A stretch of DNA of 64,000 bases from Myrica gale (Eukaryota > Streptophyta > Magnoliopsida > Fagales > Myricaceae). The notes below the pieces were generated by a model. That model was not told the origin of the DNA, did not search any database, and saw only the letters and a list, made by a program, of their open reading frames with translations. A program made the translations under genes and the position numbers. Numbering within the stretch: the first letter of the stretch is position 1; each line of letters starts with the position of its first letter. Below are positions 35,510-48,998 of this stretch, in pieces. The stretch covers positions 250,501-314,500 of the forward strand of contig OZ005617.1 of NCBI GenBank assembly GCA_963930655.1. Reading direction: 5' to 3'.

Positions 35510-37110
35510 TTTAGCTATTTCTTTTGTCTTTTTATAACCATTAACAGATATTATTTATTTATTTTTCAACCACCACGCCCCAAGGACATACTGATGCAGG
35601 CGCTCGTTTCCCGGGACAGGACAGGAGAGTTAACTATATAGAAATATGAGAAAATAATATTTTAATCCTTGAATTTTGTAACTTTTTATTTGTTAATTTT
35701 TAAATTTAATTTTTTAAATTTGGTACTTATATTTTTTAATTTTTAAAAAAAGAATTTTTTCATCCGCAGTCAATTTCTTTAACAAAGTGTTATATCAGCA
35801 AACAACTCAACTGCCCCTCCAAATGACAATGTTTCACTCTGCACTCTTTTCTTTCCTTTCCCTTTTCGTAATAACCCTACATCCCGATAGATAGAAAACC
35901 GCAGTTGCCGATCTCGAGGATCTCGAGTTGCACCGTTGCATCATGCTTGTGACAAAAATGGCTGTCATTTTGGACCAAAAGCGTGAAGGAGTGGAATCCT
36001 ATCATTTGAAGGTGTTACTGAGTTGTCTGTTGATGTGGTGTTGTCGTTAAAGAAACAAATAAAGCCCTGACGGAATGACTCTTTTGTCAAAAATTGAAAA
36101 TGTAAGGACAAAAATTTGAAAAAATAAAATCTATGGACTAAAAAATAAAAGGTAGTAAAACTTGAGAACTAAAGTGTCATCTTTTCGATATGAGTTGGAA
36201 ATGACGTGGCAAAATGCTGATCTGACAAGCATTATTGTTAAGTAAACAGATGGAGTCTTGACGAAATGGTTATTCTATCAAAAATTAAAAATGTAAGGAC
36301 CAAAATTTAAAAAATTAAAATCTATGAACTAAAAATAAAATGTGGTAAAATTTAAAGACTATAATGTCAATTTTCCTAAAAATAAAGTTGAATTTAAATA
36401 TAATTTCCCCCCATAAAATATTAGGTTAGCACACGTTGCATTTCAGACTATTAGTTTCACATTTAATCCCTCAACTATCAACCGTTTATACTTTGCACTC
36501 CGAAAGTTGTTGTTTTTGTTCGTTGAACTGACGATTTTATTCTCATATTTTTTTAGGAATAAACTCGTCATTTCACTGAACTAAAATAGTAAAGTGTAAA
36601 CTGTTGGTTGATAGTTGAGGAATGAAAGCTAATTAATTAATAGTTTGAAATGTAAAGTGTCATAACTTCAATAATTTTGAGTGAATATGCATTTTTTCCA
36701 ATAGAAGTTGAGTCAAAATGTAAAAATTATAACAATATCATTAAAAAATTGTTAAAGGGAAAAAAATTCCTAAAGATTTCTGGGGGGCCGACCGGGCCAC
36801 TCTAGGCTCCATTCCTATCGTCTTCGGTTGTGGTCAGAAAAATAAAAGAAATTTTAAGTTAATATTATTATTATGAAAATAATAATATAATTTTTCACAC
36901 ATCAACTAACTAGGTCTATGACACATTGCATTATAAACTATCACTTTTGACACATTGTACTTTCAAACTATTAATATTAGACACTTTGCATACTAAATTA
37001 TTCACTTTGACATATTATACCTTCCAATTACTAATATTAAACACTTTACATCTTTCGTTTGATAATAATATCCTAAAAAAAATTAATGAATGAACAATAA
37101 TATCTTCAAT
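35510..37110. repeat. AT-rich repeat field with direct and inverted repeats
   Basis: Three structures are visible. A degenerate direct repeat of about 190 bp occurs near 36080-36185 and 36270-36375 (AATGTAAGGAC, AAAATCTATG). A foldback has arms near 36437-36500 and 36585-36660 (CTCAACTATCAACC and its complement). A short-period array lies near 36900-37060 (ACACTTTGCAT-like units with AAACTATTAATATTA). No gene was seen. Confidence 0.6.
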
Positions 37111-37125
37111 ATATGTAAAATGAAT

Positions 37126-37401
37126 CTAAGGCGAATCCGATCCGGTCCAGTATTGTGCGGCCTTACTTTCCAAACTCACATGCCTACCCTTTTGAATGCC
37201 ATCACTCCCGTAGCTACCAACTTTGTCAGCAGCCGAATTTGATCTATAAGGAAAGCTAAAAGCTTCTAATTGACTGAAACCCGTCATGCAAAGACGCGGT
37301 CCTCCTATGGCTAGTATACCAGCAAGCGATGCACAAACCACACTTCCTCGAGATACATATTGTTCGATTCCACTGGTAGAGACCTCCCGATTTTTCGCCA
37401 T
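37126..37401 (-). CDS. Candidate small protein of 91 residues, unknown function
   Basis: A single open frame starts MAKNREVSTSGIEQYVSRGS and ends at 37126. I do not recognise a family. Residues about 20-40 (SVVCASLAGILAIGGP) are hydrophobic and could be a short membrane or targeting segment; the rest is polar with many Ser and Gly. Support for a real gene is contextual. The start codon lies in a good plant context (AATCAATGGCG). A TATA box sits about 110 bases upstream. The implied leader has CAACAACAACAA, common in plant 5' leaders. It is surrounded by repeats. It could also be a chance frame, as no homology was checked. Confidence 0.45.
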   Translation of the reverse strand: MAKNREVSTSGIEQYVSRGSVVCASLAGILAIGGPRLCMTGFSQLEAFSFPYRSNSAADKVGSYGSDGIQKGRHVSLESKAAQYWTGSDSP

Positions 37402-37512
37402 TGATTCTCGAGGTTATAAGTATTGTTGTTGTTGTTTCGTAGTCTCTCCTCTCTTTTGCACTATACTTGCAGTCATAGTTTCTTTGGTACGAAGTTGGTG
37501 TGGGGCGATGGT

Positions 37513-37520
37513 CTTTTATA
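37513..37520 (-). promoter_or_regulatory. TATA box for the 37.1-kb candidate gene
   Basis: TATAAAAG on the minus strand, about 110 bases before the ATG, which would place transcription start near 37488 and give a leader of roughly 85 bases. Position and sequence only. Confidence 0.45.
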
Positions 37521-37539
37521 GCATAGGGCGGAGCTAGAC

Positions 37540-38270
37540 TACGTGCACAGATTAATGACGATCATTTCTCACCTTAGTGCTAGTATCCCCCCAAACATTT
37601 GTTATCCACTCGAGAGCTCATGACATATATAGTAGAGTTGTTGTCATCTGGTTGTAATCCTTATTCCTTCAAGTTGTGATAAGTCAACAATTAATGGGTT
37701 AGAATTTTGAGTGGCACTAGTTAAGAAGTTAATATGACGAAATTGTAATGCATATTTTTTTTATCAATTGCGGATCTTATTAATGCCATTGCCAGCTAGT
37801 ATTATCGTCCCCTTCCAAATTAGTTGCCAAGATCCAGCAACCACTCCCACACCATTTTTCGCTACGGATGCCTTGCTTAAAGGGATTGTTTGAAATTCAC
37901 TATTTCATATTTTCATAGCATTGCAGGAAAGTACTGCTCTTTCTAACCAGAAGTACAACATTTGTGTCATGCTTTTTGTTTGGTGTATTTCATTTTGAGC
38001 TCTAATACCTGAGGTACATTTATTGTGGGATGTAACTGTCTTGCTTAGTGTCCAATTGTCTCTGAAACTACATCGTAGCTCAAATTTTATTAGAATGGCA
38101 GGGTAAGATCTAGAAGCTCCTCTTGCTATCCACCCAATCTTCTGAAAACTGCTCAAGATTATGGGATTTTCAATTCCATATGATCTTTTTCATTGATACC
38201 AGATTCTGTATGGATCAGCACTATCTACCAATACAAAACATTTTGTAGACAACCAACATTCAAAGAATCA
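37540..38270. other. Spacer between candidate small gene and SIP pseudogene
   Basis: No recognisable coding exon or bounded repeat was seen on either strand; the short frame at 37905-38156 has no family match. Confidence 0.4.
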
Positions 38271-38275
38271 AATTT

Positions 38276-41200
38276 TCATTTATTCAGGAAATACGTTACA
38301 CATAGAAGATAAATCAACAACAACAAGGTTTCATTTCTTCCTAAAAACCTAGTAAATCCCTTTTCTGGGATACGCACTACCTCAAAGGACAAAACTTGAA
38401 TCACCCTAATATTCCAGCAGTCAATAACTTCCAGCTCAAAGGTTATACTCCAGACGAAAAGTTCTTCCTCAGGAACCCTCAAAGAAATAGTGACCAAACC
38501 AAATCCTTCTTCGTATCCGAATTCTATATCCTCTGAATCAACTATTATTCGCTTGGGTCGAGCTGAAGAATATGATCCAAATAGGCCACACCCACGAACT
38601 TTCAAGACAATAGTTGTGCTTTTCTCAGACTTATAATTCATTTCTTTGATGGCTCCTCCTGAATTGAACATCTTGATTAGACCTATGGAAGCAAATCTAA
38701 CACCATTGGAGAGTTCCTTAACAGGAACCACAATGAAAACTTCATATTCTCTGGATCCTAGCGTTATTGGAATAGTGTCATCCTTGGGAAGATAAACTAC
38801 CTCTCCTGCAATTGTCACCAGAAGAAGTCCATCAAGCAAGTTTTAAACTGAGATTTCTTATTTAGATACTAACAAGTATGTTTGTTGTTGATAGATTTTA
38901 AACCATGACTTCTATGAGTTCATAATAGAAAAGTAAATTCAAGAACAAAAAGAACTTACCTCCGAGATGGGAATATATGAAAGTGTCCTCAGTCCAGCTA
39001 TCACCTGCAGCTCTCGGCAAATAATCAATATCTTTAGCCCTAATAACCCCAGTAATTGTTCCTGAATTTTCATCATGAATCAGGGATATGTTCGTTTTCA
39101 CCATTTTTTCAGGATTCTAAGTATATTCACAATTCTACCACCGAACATATTCAGAATTCAAACACAAAAACCAATACATTTTACACAATCTCCAACAACT
39201 TTTTAATTTTTTATTCAACATAAATTTTTTCTCTCTATACTTTTTCACATAACTCCAATACTTTTTTATTAAACAATTACATCAAATCATTTCTCTCTCT
39301 ACTTTACACAAACACCAATAAAACACTATTCAACATAAAAATTCACAACTTCCCTAAAATCCTACATTTTTTCTCAAAACGAACATCACCCAGGTTCTTC
39401 TTTCCAACCCTACACCAGCCAGCTCCCTGGCAGTTGAAGACCCCCACGACTCCAGAACACTCATTCAGATTCCATATCTTTAGAAGACCGCCAAATCAAG
39501 AGTGAATGGAGTTAAAAGTTTAGACATATGACAGTGAACACACATATAGTCAGCTTCTTGTCAAAGGTAAATGAAAATTTTCACAATCAATTGGTGTTGC
39601 GAAAATTGGCTATAATCCAGAAGCCAAAGGCCATTATTATTGTGTTTATTATTTACCTTTTTCCATCTCTTGCAGGATCAGAAAATAAGCAATCCCTTGT
39701 TGGTCGTCTTGGAAGCTAGGCCCTTAATATAGAGCCATCAGGAAGTACAAGCTTCTTAAAAAGGGCAAAGTCATGGTATCCAGGCTCTTCACTGCGTCAC
39801 ACAAACATATCAGATATAAGGAGTATGTGATCGTCAGAACTTGTACAAGTACGTGAGCAAGTATCTTACCTGACATAAATTGCACATCCTCCCACTGCAC
39901 GAGCTGCTGCATGGTATTCAGCCATTGGGTGCAGGCTCTAACATCCAGAGGAATTTTAAAGTTAGCATCCAACAAATTCAGAGGCAATCTAGAAATTCTC
40001 AATAAAACCACAAAAGCAGAGTTAGCTTACATGGAACATGTCCCAATCAGGATGCATAAATTCCCCAAGAAAAATGGTGTTGTAAGCAACTGATGCAATA
40101 TGAATTGTGTGTGATGCTGTATCTCTTGGCCAAAAATCATCAGAGGCTCTTATAACAGCTGTTCGCTTTGCACTACACATATTCCATGTCCGTATCAACT
40201 CATTATTATACAATCTCTCAATGGAAGAACAATATCAAAGACAAGAAGGAGAAAAACAGGAAGGCGAAAGGATTGCTACCTGTACAACCCGTCTGTATTG
40301 TGACTCATACAAGAAATAATTCCATTATCGGGAAAGTTTCTGAAAATAGATGCCTCTAAGGCCTGATGGTACTTTCTAGCAAGTTTCAACCTTCCATCAT
40401 GACCTGCCCCAAGAGTTTCAAGGATGTTTTGAACATCAACTTTGACACCATCAATCCCAGCTGATGCCAGATTCGAGTGGAGTTCATTATAGAAGCTGAA
40501 CACTTTTTCAGGGTTCACAAGGCCAAGACCATTTCTTGAAATGCTTTGTAAAGCATCACATGACTCATTTGACTGAACCCTTGGAGATGAAACGGGGTAG
40601 GATAACTTCGAGTTGTAGTGTTCCATTCCTGTTACACCAGGTTTAACACCACCCCAATAGCCCGTTATTGCATGTCACACGTAAACATACCTGGAAATTC
40701 AAAAAAAGAAAAAAGAAAGGAAACGTAAGTACTTCATCAAATACTAGTTGCAGCACAAATTTGAAAACCTAAATAAAAGGATCATACTTTAGAGCATGTT
40801 TGTCCTTTATTTCACCAACAATGTGACGAAGTCCCAATGCTGGATCCTTTACTCTGTGACCCTCTGTGCCACCTTTCTGAAATTTGTGGTTCTCTTTTAT
40901 ATGTGTCAGCCTGTTTGTAAAGTTAGACAAGAAGAAAGCAAAAAGGGTAAATATATACCCAGAACGAAAGGTGGCAAAAGGAACATAAAAGGCTCCTGGA
41001 TCAAGCACTCACTTGGCTGAGTTATCAGCTTTGGACTTCATACTAGCGGGATCCATACCAACTGATTGCCATCCATCATCAATTATAATAAATTTTGGTG
41101 GAATTCCACCCTTCTCTAAGCTGAAAAATAATTAGTAGTCAAAATCATTTTATAATGCAAGAAGTACGTAAAATTTAAAGCACTACCCACGATGAGAAGT

Positions 41201-43364
41201 CGTACCTCTCTAAACCCTACTTCACGCCCTCCGAAGTGACATCAGTATAGAAAGCATCCCATGTACGCCAGCCAAACCAGTTCAACATGTATGGCATCTG
41301 AAGCATAAAACAGAGAGATTTGAGGTTGTGGAGTTCAGAATTGAATTTCTAACAACATACTCAAGCCAGAGGATACTTTTGGGGAGGGAAATGTAACTTC
41401 TTTCTCTCACGATAACAAAATGTGCGCAGATGTCTCTCAATTGTCCTAAATTATGTGTAAAGTGGAAGTTAAGACATGCATGAAGATCAACTTCCACACA
41501 GCAATACGAAGAATAGATTTGGCATAAAAGGAAAGTTGAAACCATGGAACTTAATGAATGGATCCACCAACATATCTAGCAAGGCTAAGACTCTTTCTTT
41601 TCTTGTGTTTTATAATCAAGCAAGATACTTGCTCATATATCATGAACTACGGGTTTGTTTCTTTTCAACTGTGTTACGTAATTTTTTCCTCCTTCCCAAG
41701 CACTAGGCTTTTTTCTTTTCCGAGCTATGCAGATGTGTTGAGGTTAACATACTGGAAATATAAAACTGCTTATAATCTAAGAAGCTGATATAAGATGCAC
41801 AAGGGCTGATCTAAACACATGGTATGTGATAAGATTTGAATTTGTAAGTGGTTATCCAGGAGAAAAACTAAGGAAGAATTTGTTACTTCAACGATTATCA
41901 GGAAAGGAATCAAGATAAAATGTCTACAATTTAGCATGAACTTCAAAACTTAAAATTTCAATTTCAAGACGTAGAGCGACAAGGTACAAAAATTGTCAGA
42001 GGGAAATTGGTCTTGCCGGTACATAAAGCAAAAACATACTTCTCTGCATTTGTAATGACTTCAAATGGGTCTGGTCCAGCAGCAGCAAATACCAAATGAT
42101 TCCCTTCAAATCCGTCCACCGCGGGATCCCCTGAAAGGAAGAATAACTTTCATCATCCTTCTAAAGACCAACAAGATGTTCATAAATTAATCAAACATGA
42201 AAATCGAAGATTCTCTCATACCACTTTCCAAGCAGATCTCCAACTCATTTTGTTCATTTCCCTGAAGAATAGCCCTGAAATCGCCTTCCAGTATGGTTAG
42301 GAAAACAGTATACAAGGCAGATTGGTCCATTCCAGCTTTGCTTTCATCATCAATATCAGAACCATCATGCGCTTCAACAATCAAAAACTGGGTCTCAAAA
42401 GGTATATCTTGGCCACGATTACCCATCCTTTGAGTCATCCACCACATCTTGAAGCGGAAAACACACATAAAGCGCAATCCCCTGTGGAACCATGGAGTTC
42501 ATTATAGCATTAAGACATTTATCCGAATATTGACCTTACTCATCTAACACATTACAAGTCATTCTTAAACACACACCCCCCCCCCAAAAAAAATAAAATA
42601 AACATATTTAAGTACTCAGATCACCGTTTAAACACTATAAGCTATTTCAGAAAGAGGAAACAAAGTCATCGAGACAATTGTTCTTAAATAAAAAATAAAA
42701 GATAGAAGTATCCAAGATCACTCTGACAAACAACAGAACTACATCAAACAACAAAACAAGTTGCAATTTTTCTTATACTTTCTCCGGTTGCTAGGGGAAG
42801 ACAAAAATACAACGTATAATCAATAGTGTTTTGGCCCAAAAGGAAGAGGTTGTGCATAAAAAAGTCCGCGTATACTGAAAAATTCTCATTACAAATCAGT
42901 AAAGAAAAGTAAGACGAACAAAACAAATCAAAGAATAGATGTTATAATGTTAACATCGAAAAATGTGTGCAACATTAAAGAAAATAGACGTTAAGAAACA
43001 GATAAAAAGAAAGGGAATGATTTTAGACGAAGATCAAAGAAGTGATCTTTCCGACCAGAATCATTTCGTGTTCATTTAAAAGAGAAAGAATCCGGAACAT
43101 GAATAGAGCTCTCCCGTTTCAACTTTTTAATTTTCCTAGGAATGTGGGAAAAAAAACTCAATCAGAAACATACTCAAGCTTTCCAATGGGGAAGACCCGG
43201 CGGCTACCCGACTGATCGGATCTGACACCAATGAAGGCCCCATTCACCAATGCACCTCCAGGGGCCGCTGTTACCACAATGTTCTTATGCACATCATGCA
43301 GCACAGGCTTCCTCAACACCATCAACTTCCCATCCGCCACACCAATCCCCGCCCTTACAGTCAT
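38276..43364 (-). pseudogene. Raffinose synthase / seed imbibition protein-like gene, dead
   Basis: Homolog of the glycoside hydrolase 36 raffinose synthase/SIP family (galactinol-sucrose galactosyltransferase or alkaline alpha-galactosidase), normally about 750 residues. Most exons are present in order. They run from the N-terminal MTVRAGIGVADGKLMV (43174-43364) through [45 protein letters not shown] (nucleophile motif KVDVQ kept), [10 protein letters not shown] (acid/base motif kept) and [19 protein letters not shown] to VVYLPKDD. It is broken repeatedly: nonsense codons at 41217-41219 (Gln to TAG), 40675-40677 (Trp to TGA) and 39716-39718 (Lys to TAG); Cys to Arg in WFGWCTWD (41265-41267); two worn splice sites near 41385 and 40930; and a MITE inside an exon at 39085-39390. 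The family stop is also lost, adding about 50 unrelated residues ending at 38276. Confidence 0.92.
39085..39390. mobile_element. MITE inserted in the SIP-like coding exon
   Basis: 306 bp with ends ATATGTTCGTTTTCACC and, inverted, GGTGATGTTCGTTTTGAG, flanked by CAGG at 39081-39084 and 39391-39394. It splits the exon between the Asn-Leu of GKKNL and the following IHDEN. It is the same family as 35014-35504, without the nested element. Confidence 0.88.
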
Positions 43365-46300
43365 CTCTCTATTTCCTTCAGTTCTTCAAATGCTAACACT
43401 TTTTGTTGCCAACAGCACGAGAAAGACCACCACCACAACCCGTCAAAGTCGAAAACGGATGAGAAAACAAAGAGAACAAAAACAACAAGCTGAAACAGGT
43501 AAATAGACTGAATAATGCGACAACACAATGGCCAAATCTAACCCTCAGGCTTCCTCCAAATTAATTGAGTTTGAAAATTCCACTCCCCAAAAATAAAATT
43601 GTTGAAAATTGATCTAATTACTTGGAAACCTTAGAGAAGGCCGGCTTCATGGGCCTTTTATATCATTCAGGAATGTTGGTAATTATGGAATGGGCCCAAA
43701 ACTCAGCCGTAGCCTGTGGGTGATGAGCAACAAAAGAAAGCGGCTTCCGATGGTTAGGCCTTTTGTGTCTTATGGGCCATCAATGTGAGTCCATGACAAC
43801 ATTTCCAAGCTAACAAACAATGATCCATAGTTAAAAGGAAACACAGTTGCAATATGGGTGTTCTGTTGTTTGTGAACATGTTGAAAAGTGAGCCAACGTA
43901 CCTACCTGGAAATCGGTCAAAGTCGGTATCAGTTAAAGGCCGAAAGCTTTTCAAAAGTATGCCCAACTCCTTGCTATTCCTTGAATCATAATTGCTATCT
44001 TTTTAGCTTCAACCATTTTAGAGGTTGCTGCTATAATTTATCTGTAAAGGCGCAGCTTCCTTCCAAACGCCAGTGTTTGTTCAAATATTATATATGCCAT
44101 TGAATTAATCCAATTCGAAGAGGATGGATATATATATTTATATATGAAAATTTTTGTTTGTATGTACTGAGTGATATCAGTACAATCTTTGTACTGTTAT
44201 CGCCTTTCTTATTAATAATACATATCTTACTTATCAAAAAAAAAATTATATATGAAAATTCCTGTTTATACCCTATGGGATAGAAAAAAGGTGTTCTCTA
44301 TTTAAAAAATAATAACATTGTGATCTGAATAATCAGTTAACAAAATAAGCAGCGGAATAATAAAACAAATATAAATCACAACGAACTAGAAAACCTTTAA
44401 ACTTTCATTTCAAAGGAAAACCACTTCGGCTAGCGGTTCCACTAAAAATTCGCTAAAAAGTAAAATCTTATAAATTTGATTCATACACGGCAACCTCCTT
44501 GAATAAAGTGAGGAATGTCTTCCTTAATTTTTCTTGTAGACTTCTCCATGTATGTACATAGGGATTGAGTTTCAAATCGATTGAAATTATGAAAAGAGTG
44601 AAATATTTCAAAATCTAAATTTTGAAATGTTCTAGAGATTTTGAGTGCTTGGGGTCAGCTCCTTGTTTTTAGTTTTTAATCTTTTAAAATTTAAAAGATT
44701 TCTTAATCTCTTCAACACTTTGACCAAATTTATTCAAATACAAACTCAAGTTGAATTTAACGAACACTCAAACACTAACAATATGTATATGTTAGGTAAT
44801 TTTTGTACCGGATTTTTGTTTTTTTACAAAACAATATATAATGTGTTTCGAATTAGAAGCAATAGTACTGCTGCGGTTGCATGCTTGCTTGATTTACTTG
44901 TTTCGATAGCGAATGCATCACCCAGCAACTGCAAGAAATGGTCGATTTCGATGCTCCTAACCCTTCAATTAATTATTCAACTAGCTGTTACAAACATGGC
45001 TTCACCTCACCGTTTGTCACCGAATATATTCAGTACTACCTGATCTGCATGCAAGCTTAATTTGTCTCCTTTATAGAGTTTCCGTCTCAGAGGCAAAAAC
45101 AATAGTAATATATCACGGATTCCAGGCTCCAGGCTCCAGACCAGTACCGACCGATCAGTCTTGTCGTTCGCTAACATTTCTGCAGGAATCTGTTTTATAA
45201 TCAATGCAAGTATGGATAAGATCAGCATAAATCAAAAACACCTTGGACAGGACCATTGGCCGTTTGTTTTTCTCGTTTGTTAGAAAGCATGCAAGATCAG
45301 CGCTTGAATAATGTGTTTTCAATCCATAACTGATACCTACTCAGTTTATCTAAAACGCATTTTTTTTTTCTGCCAACCCCAACTGCTGCGAAACTACAAT
45401 ATGGGGGAAGTAATTGTTCCTAACCAGTTCCAAACATTTTGACTCCTGCCGGCTGCCATGAAAGCAGTACGTGTGATAATTCCCAATTATCTCAGTTTTG
45501 CATACATAGATTATATGTTTATTCCCCTCCCTAAATTATCTTAAGAAATTAGTACGTACGTCGTTCTACACTTATCTAAATTTGGCTATAAGCTAGCTGA
45601 GAATATGTCTTTTGGTAGATAACCCGAACTTTTTTATGCGAAACCTTGGAACGTTAATGGATTATAGAATTTCACCCCTGAAGGCGATCAACGGACACCT
45701 GATTTTAAGTCTGCCATTCTTTTCGAGGGATTTACCTGATTAAGCACAATATCAATTAGGAGTAGTATATATAGGTTGGTTAGAATTAAATTCATCTGAG
45801 TTTAATTTCCTTTCCATTTAGTGACCCAAGTTGAAATTAGCCTGCAGTTCCATGAATCGTGCAGTACAGATCTCTTATGATCCCGTGTTCGATCATGCCA
45901 AGTCTCTCATGGGAGACAACACCCGCTGATCTGTTTTTGGTATATATGTCCAATTACTTTTGGTCCACTAATTAGCTTCTTCTTCCTTTAGACGTAACAG
46001 TCACTCTTGGCGAGAGATTTCCTTTTCTTTGCTCTTCTTTGAAACGTCTACACATGACCAATCTTTTCATTCGATACTATATATAGTACTGGAATCATGA
46101 AAAGCATGCATGGTCAAAAAGATGCTGTTCTTTTTATTAAACATGGTTTCACGTACACTTGACAGTGCCAATTAATCAAAGCATGCCCAATTTTCATCCA
46201 CTATAGCTAGCCATTAGCTCATACTTGTGTGTCGCTGCTCGCTAGTAGCTAGCTTTTTGCTCACAGCTGCGTGCCCAGCTTAAACAATTCAAAAAAATAA

Positions 46301-48880
46301 ACAGGAGCACCATGCAATTTCATATCCATGCTCCAAACTGCACCGTATCTTTCGGTATTGGCATGAAGAAAAGGGAAAAAAAGAAAAACGAATTGGCCAC
46401 ATCTCATTAGAGGAAACTAATTATATAAGGATATGGTCAAAGATAGACAGACTTAACTCTCTGGCCTAATTGAGTACGAAATATGTAAACAAACTACAAA
46501 ACGGGGAGCATTTAAAAAGAAACGACATGCATGCGTCAAAATCTTGAAATAAATTCCACAACCTAAAGTACTTATCCTATTAATTGGTTAGGTTGTATTT
46601 TTGTTCTAGTCTGTGTGCCTTGGAATTATCAGTAGTTGGTTTCGATTTTGCTTCCCAGCTTTGTAATCTGGTGGTGGGCTAGCTTTTCTTTATGGCGACG
46701 TCCGGTTCCTCATGATGTTGACAAAATTCCAATAAGGATCGCCCATGTAGCATAAAAAAGTACCACCCCCAGATCATAATTCATTCTTAGAACCAAATGA
46801 ACTGTCCAATTTCCTCACATGGGAATTTGGTCGACATTATTGCTTCCACGAACTTACAGATGTTAACCTGTTTTTAGATCATGATCTTCTGCTTGGTCAG
46901 TATTCAAGTCCAGCAGCGATCGAGGATCATTTAGAGGGGAAAGCTGTGATAGATCATTGTCATCTTCTTGAATGGGAGGGCTCAGTCGTCATTGCATCAC
47001 AAAACAAAGGTCCAAGCTAGTACTGTAACGCCGTAAGCATGTTTCATGTTTAGTACGAAATCGGTATCGTGAAAACGGCCGGAGTACTGACATTAATTAG
47101 TTTTCCAGGGAGCGCATTATACCCAACTAATCTTTTCATAAGACAAAGTGATTAGCAAAATATATAAAGAGCAGAGCCATTAATTATTACGTCCCCATAA
47201 GCCGCGCGCCTACGTGGAAAGGCTAAATATTCAATCATGAGTTAAAGTAATTAAGTCAAATACATCGAGAAGATTAACGAACATTCTAGCAACGGGCCTA
47301 GAGTCGATATGTTGGCATATTTGGATTGGTTTTCCTTTTTCACTAGATGGCTCTCTGTTTCTCTGCTGATTTTGTGTTTTTTTTTACTGGAACACGTAAT
47401 GAAGGATTGTCTCTTATAGTAAAAGATTTACGCACTGAATTCTGAATAGTAATTAAATTCACGCACAGGGCTAATTTTGATTAGGAAGTCAATCATTGAT
47501 AGCAACTAATAAAAAGTCTCTATGAGCCGTATTGGCTGATAAGTTAATATATATCAAGGTGATGTTCGTTTGGAAGAAATTTGTGAGATTATGATAAAAT
47601 TATGAATATTTATTTGATGTTAAAGTTGTATTGACACACGTGCAAAAATTGTTGAAAGATATTAATGTTTGTAAAAATAATGTAATAAAATATTATATTA
47701 TAATACATGTGTTTTGTGATGTTTGACATGTAAATATAAAAGTAGGATGTAAATCTTAAAAAAAAAAACACTCAACCGAATATGTCTAAATTCGATATCA
47801 TTTTTACTTTTACCTTGTACTAAAAAAATTGGAAAGAAAAGAAGAAATTAAGGTAAATTACCTCAAAACTGATTACAATCGACACGCAGTCACTAATAGG
47901 GGTGAATATTTATGTTGTTGGTCCAATCAGAAGTGAATTAAGGCGGCAATTAGCTTTTAATTCAAATGCAGGCACTGCCTATCCCCTTCTGATCTCCTTG
48001 TGCCTTTCTCTCCCTTTCTTCTGGAAGAAGAACACAATTGGACATAAAAGCAAATTATATATATTTATTTATATAGTGTGGTTGCTAGTTGCTGCCATTC
48101 TGTATCGTGAAAAATCTCTGCCGAAAAGAACTAGAAGCATTCGCACGTGCCAATCCATATCCGGCCGAGAAACTTGAGAGTTGAGACCCATCTTTCTCTC
48201 TCTACCGGGATTTACTACTATATATCAAAATGAATCTTAAGGGGGGAGACAGAGACGGCTTCTAGAAAGCCTCACACGTGCCAAAACCATCACAGCCACA
48301 CAATCAGTAGGGAGGACTGAAGGGGGAGGAAGGAAAGCACCCGTTGCAGTTTCCATATTCTAGGCTGATCAACAGTTCTCCACCGTTGGATTATTGTTTG
48401 TGTTGTCTACTCTAATGGCTCTTAACTCGTTATCTTCTAGAAACTCTTTCACGTGGGACGGTCCCTACTTTTTGTTAACGTTTATCGATGCGTGTCAATC
48501 AAGTACGTAGAGGGAGAATGAATGCTTTGTGCGTTTCAAAGTGGGGCTGCAAGTCAGCTGATTTTGAAGCCGAAAACAAACCCCCGACAATCCAGAAATC
48601 AATCAATTTTGTGTGCTGGACAAGAACAATGGGCTTTTGTTTTCCAGCTGCCGCACATTGTATTGTTGGCGTGTCGCACATGGCTATCGGCTCCCTCCTT
48701 CCACAGGCGGTACGGGTTCAATTTTTAGCAACGGCTCAGTCGTAGTCTCGCAACACAAAAAATGTGGGAAGCCAACTCCATCAAAACGGCTCAGCTCCAG
48801 AGCCAACAACTAAACTAAGCCAGAACCAAGCCTTTCTTGAATTCCATGTCAGCACTCAGAAGGACCACTGAAATCAAATC
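43365..48880. other. Long gene-poor spacer
   Basis: About 5.5 kb without a gene I can support. It contains the small retroposon at 44153-44245. An AT-rich MITE-like stretch near 47570-47800 starts GATGTTCGTTTGG. Short frames (44645-45043, 47902-48177, 48488-48745) look like chance. The right end is the promoter region of the DnaJ gene. Confidence 0.5.
44153..44245 (+). mobile_element. 93-bp 5'-truncated retroposon with perfect 15-bp duplication
   Basis: A short insert ending in TTATC plus ten A, flanked by identical 15-base copies of TTATATATGAAAATT at 44138-44152 and 44246-44260. The A-tail and long target duplication are the marks of LINE-machinery insertion. The perfect duplication suggests it is recent. 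Parent element unknown; the 3' end resembles plant LINE tails. Confidence 0.88.
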
Positions 48881-48991
48881 ACCCTTCTCATCTCCCACTC
48901 CGAAACGTTTCTTTAAACCAACACAAACACACAGTTTTACCTTCGAATCCCTCCGTCTCCGTCTCTCTCTCTCTCTCCCCCCATTGACTCC

Positions 48992-48998
48992 TATATAT
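48992..48998 (+). promoter_or_regulatory. Probable TATA box of the DnaJ gene
   Basis: TATATAT about 150 bases before the ATG, between a CT-rich tract (48960-48980) and a CT-rich presumed leader. Position fits a start near 49025. Confidence 0.4.

Noticed and set aside
36437-36660. Inverted repeat considered as a microRNA precursor
   Set aside because: Arms are AT-rich and resemble common foldback MITE sequence; no small-RNA evidence is available.
41217-41219. Idea that the in-frame stops of the SIP-like gene are read through
   Set aside because: Three different stops plus worn splice sites, an exon MITE and a lost terminal stop fit decay, not recoding.
48488-48813. Several overlapping plus frames upstream of the DnaJ gene
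   Set aside because: No start context, splice or homology support; they lie in the likely promoter region.
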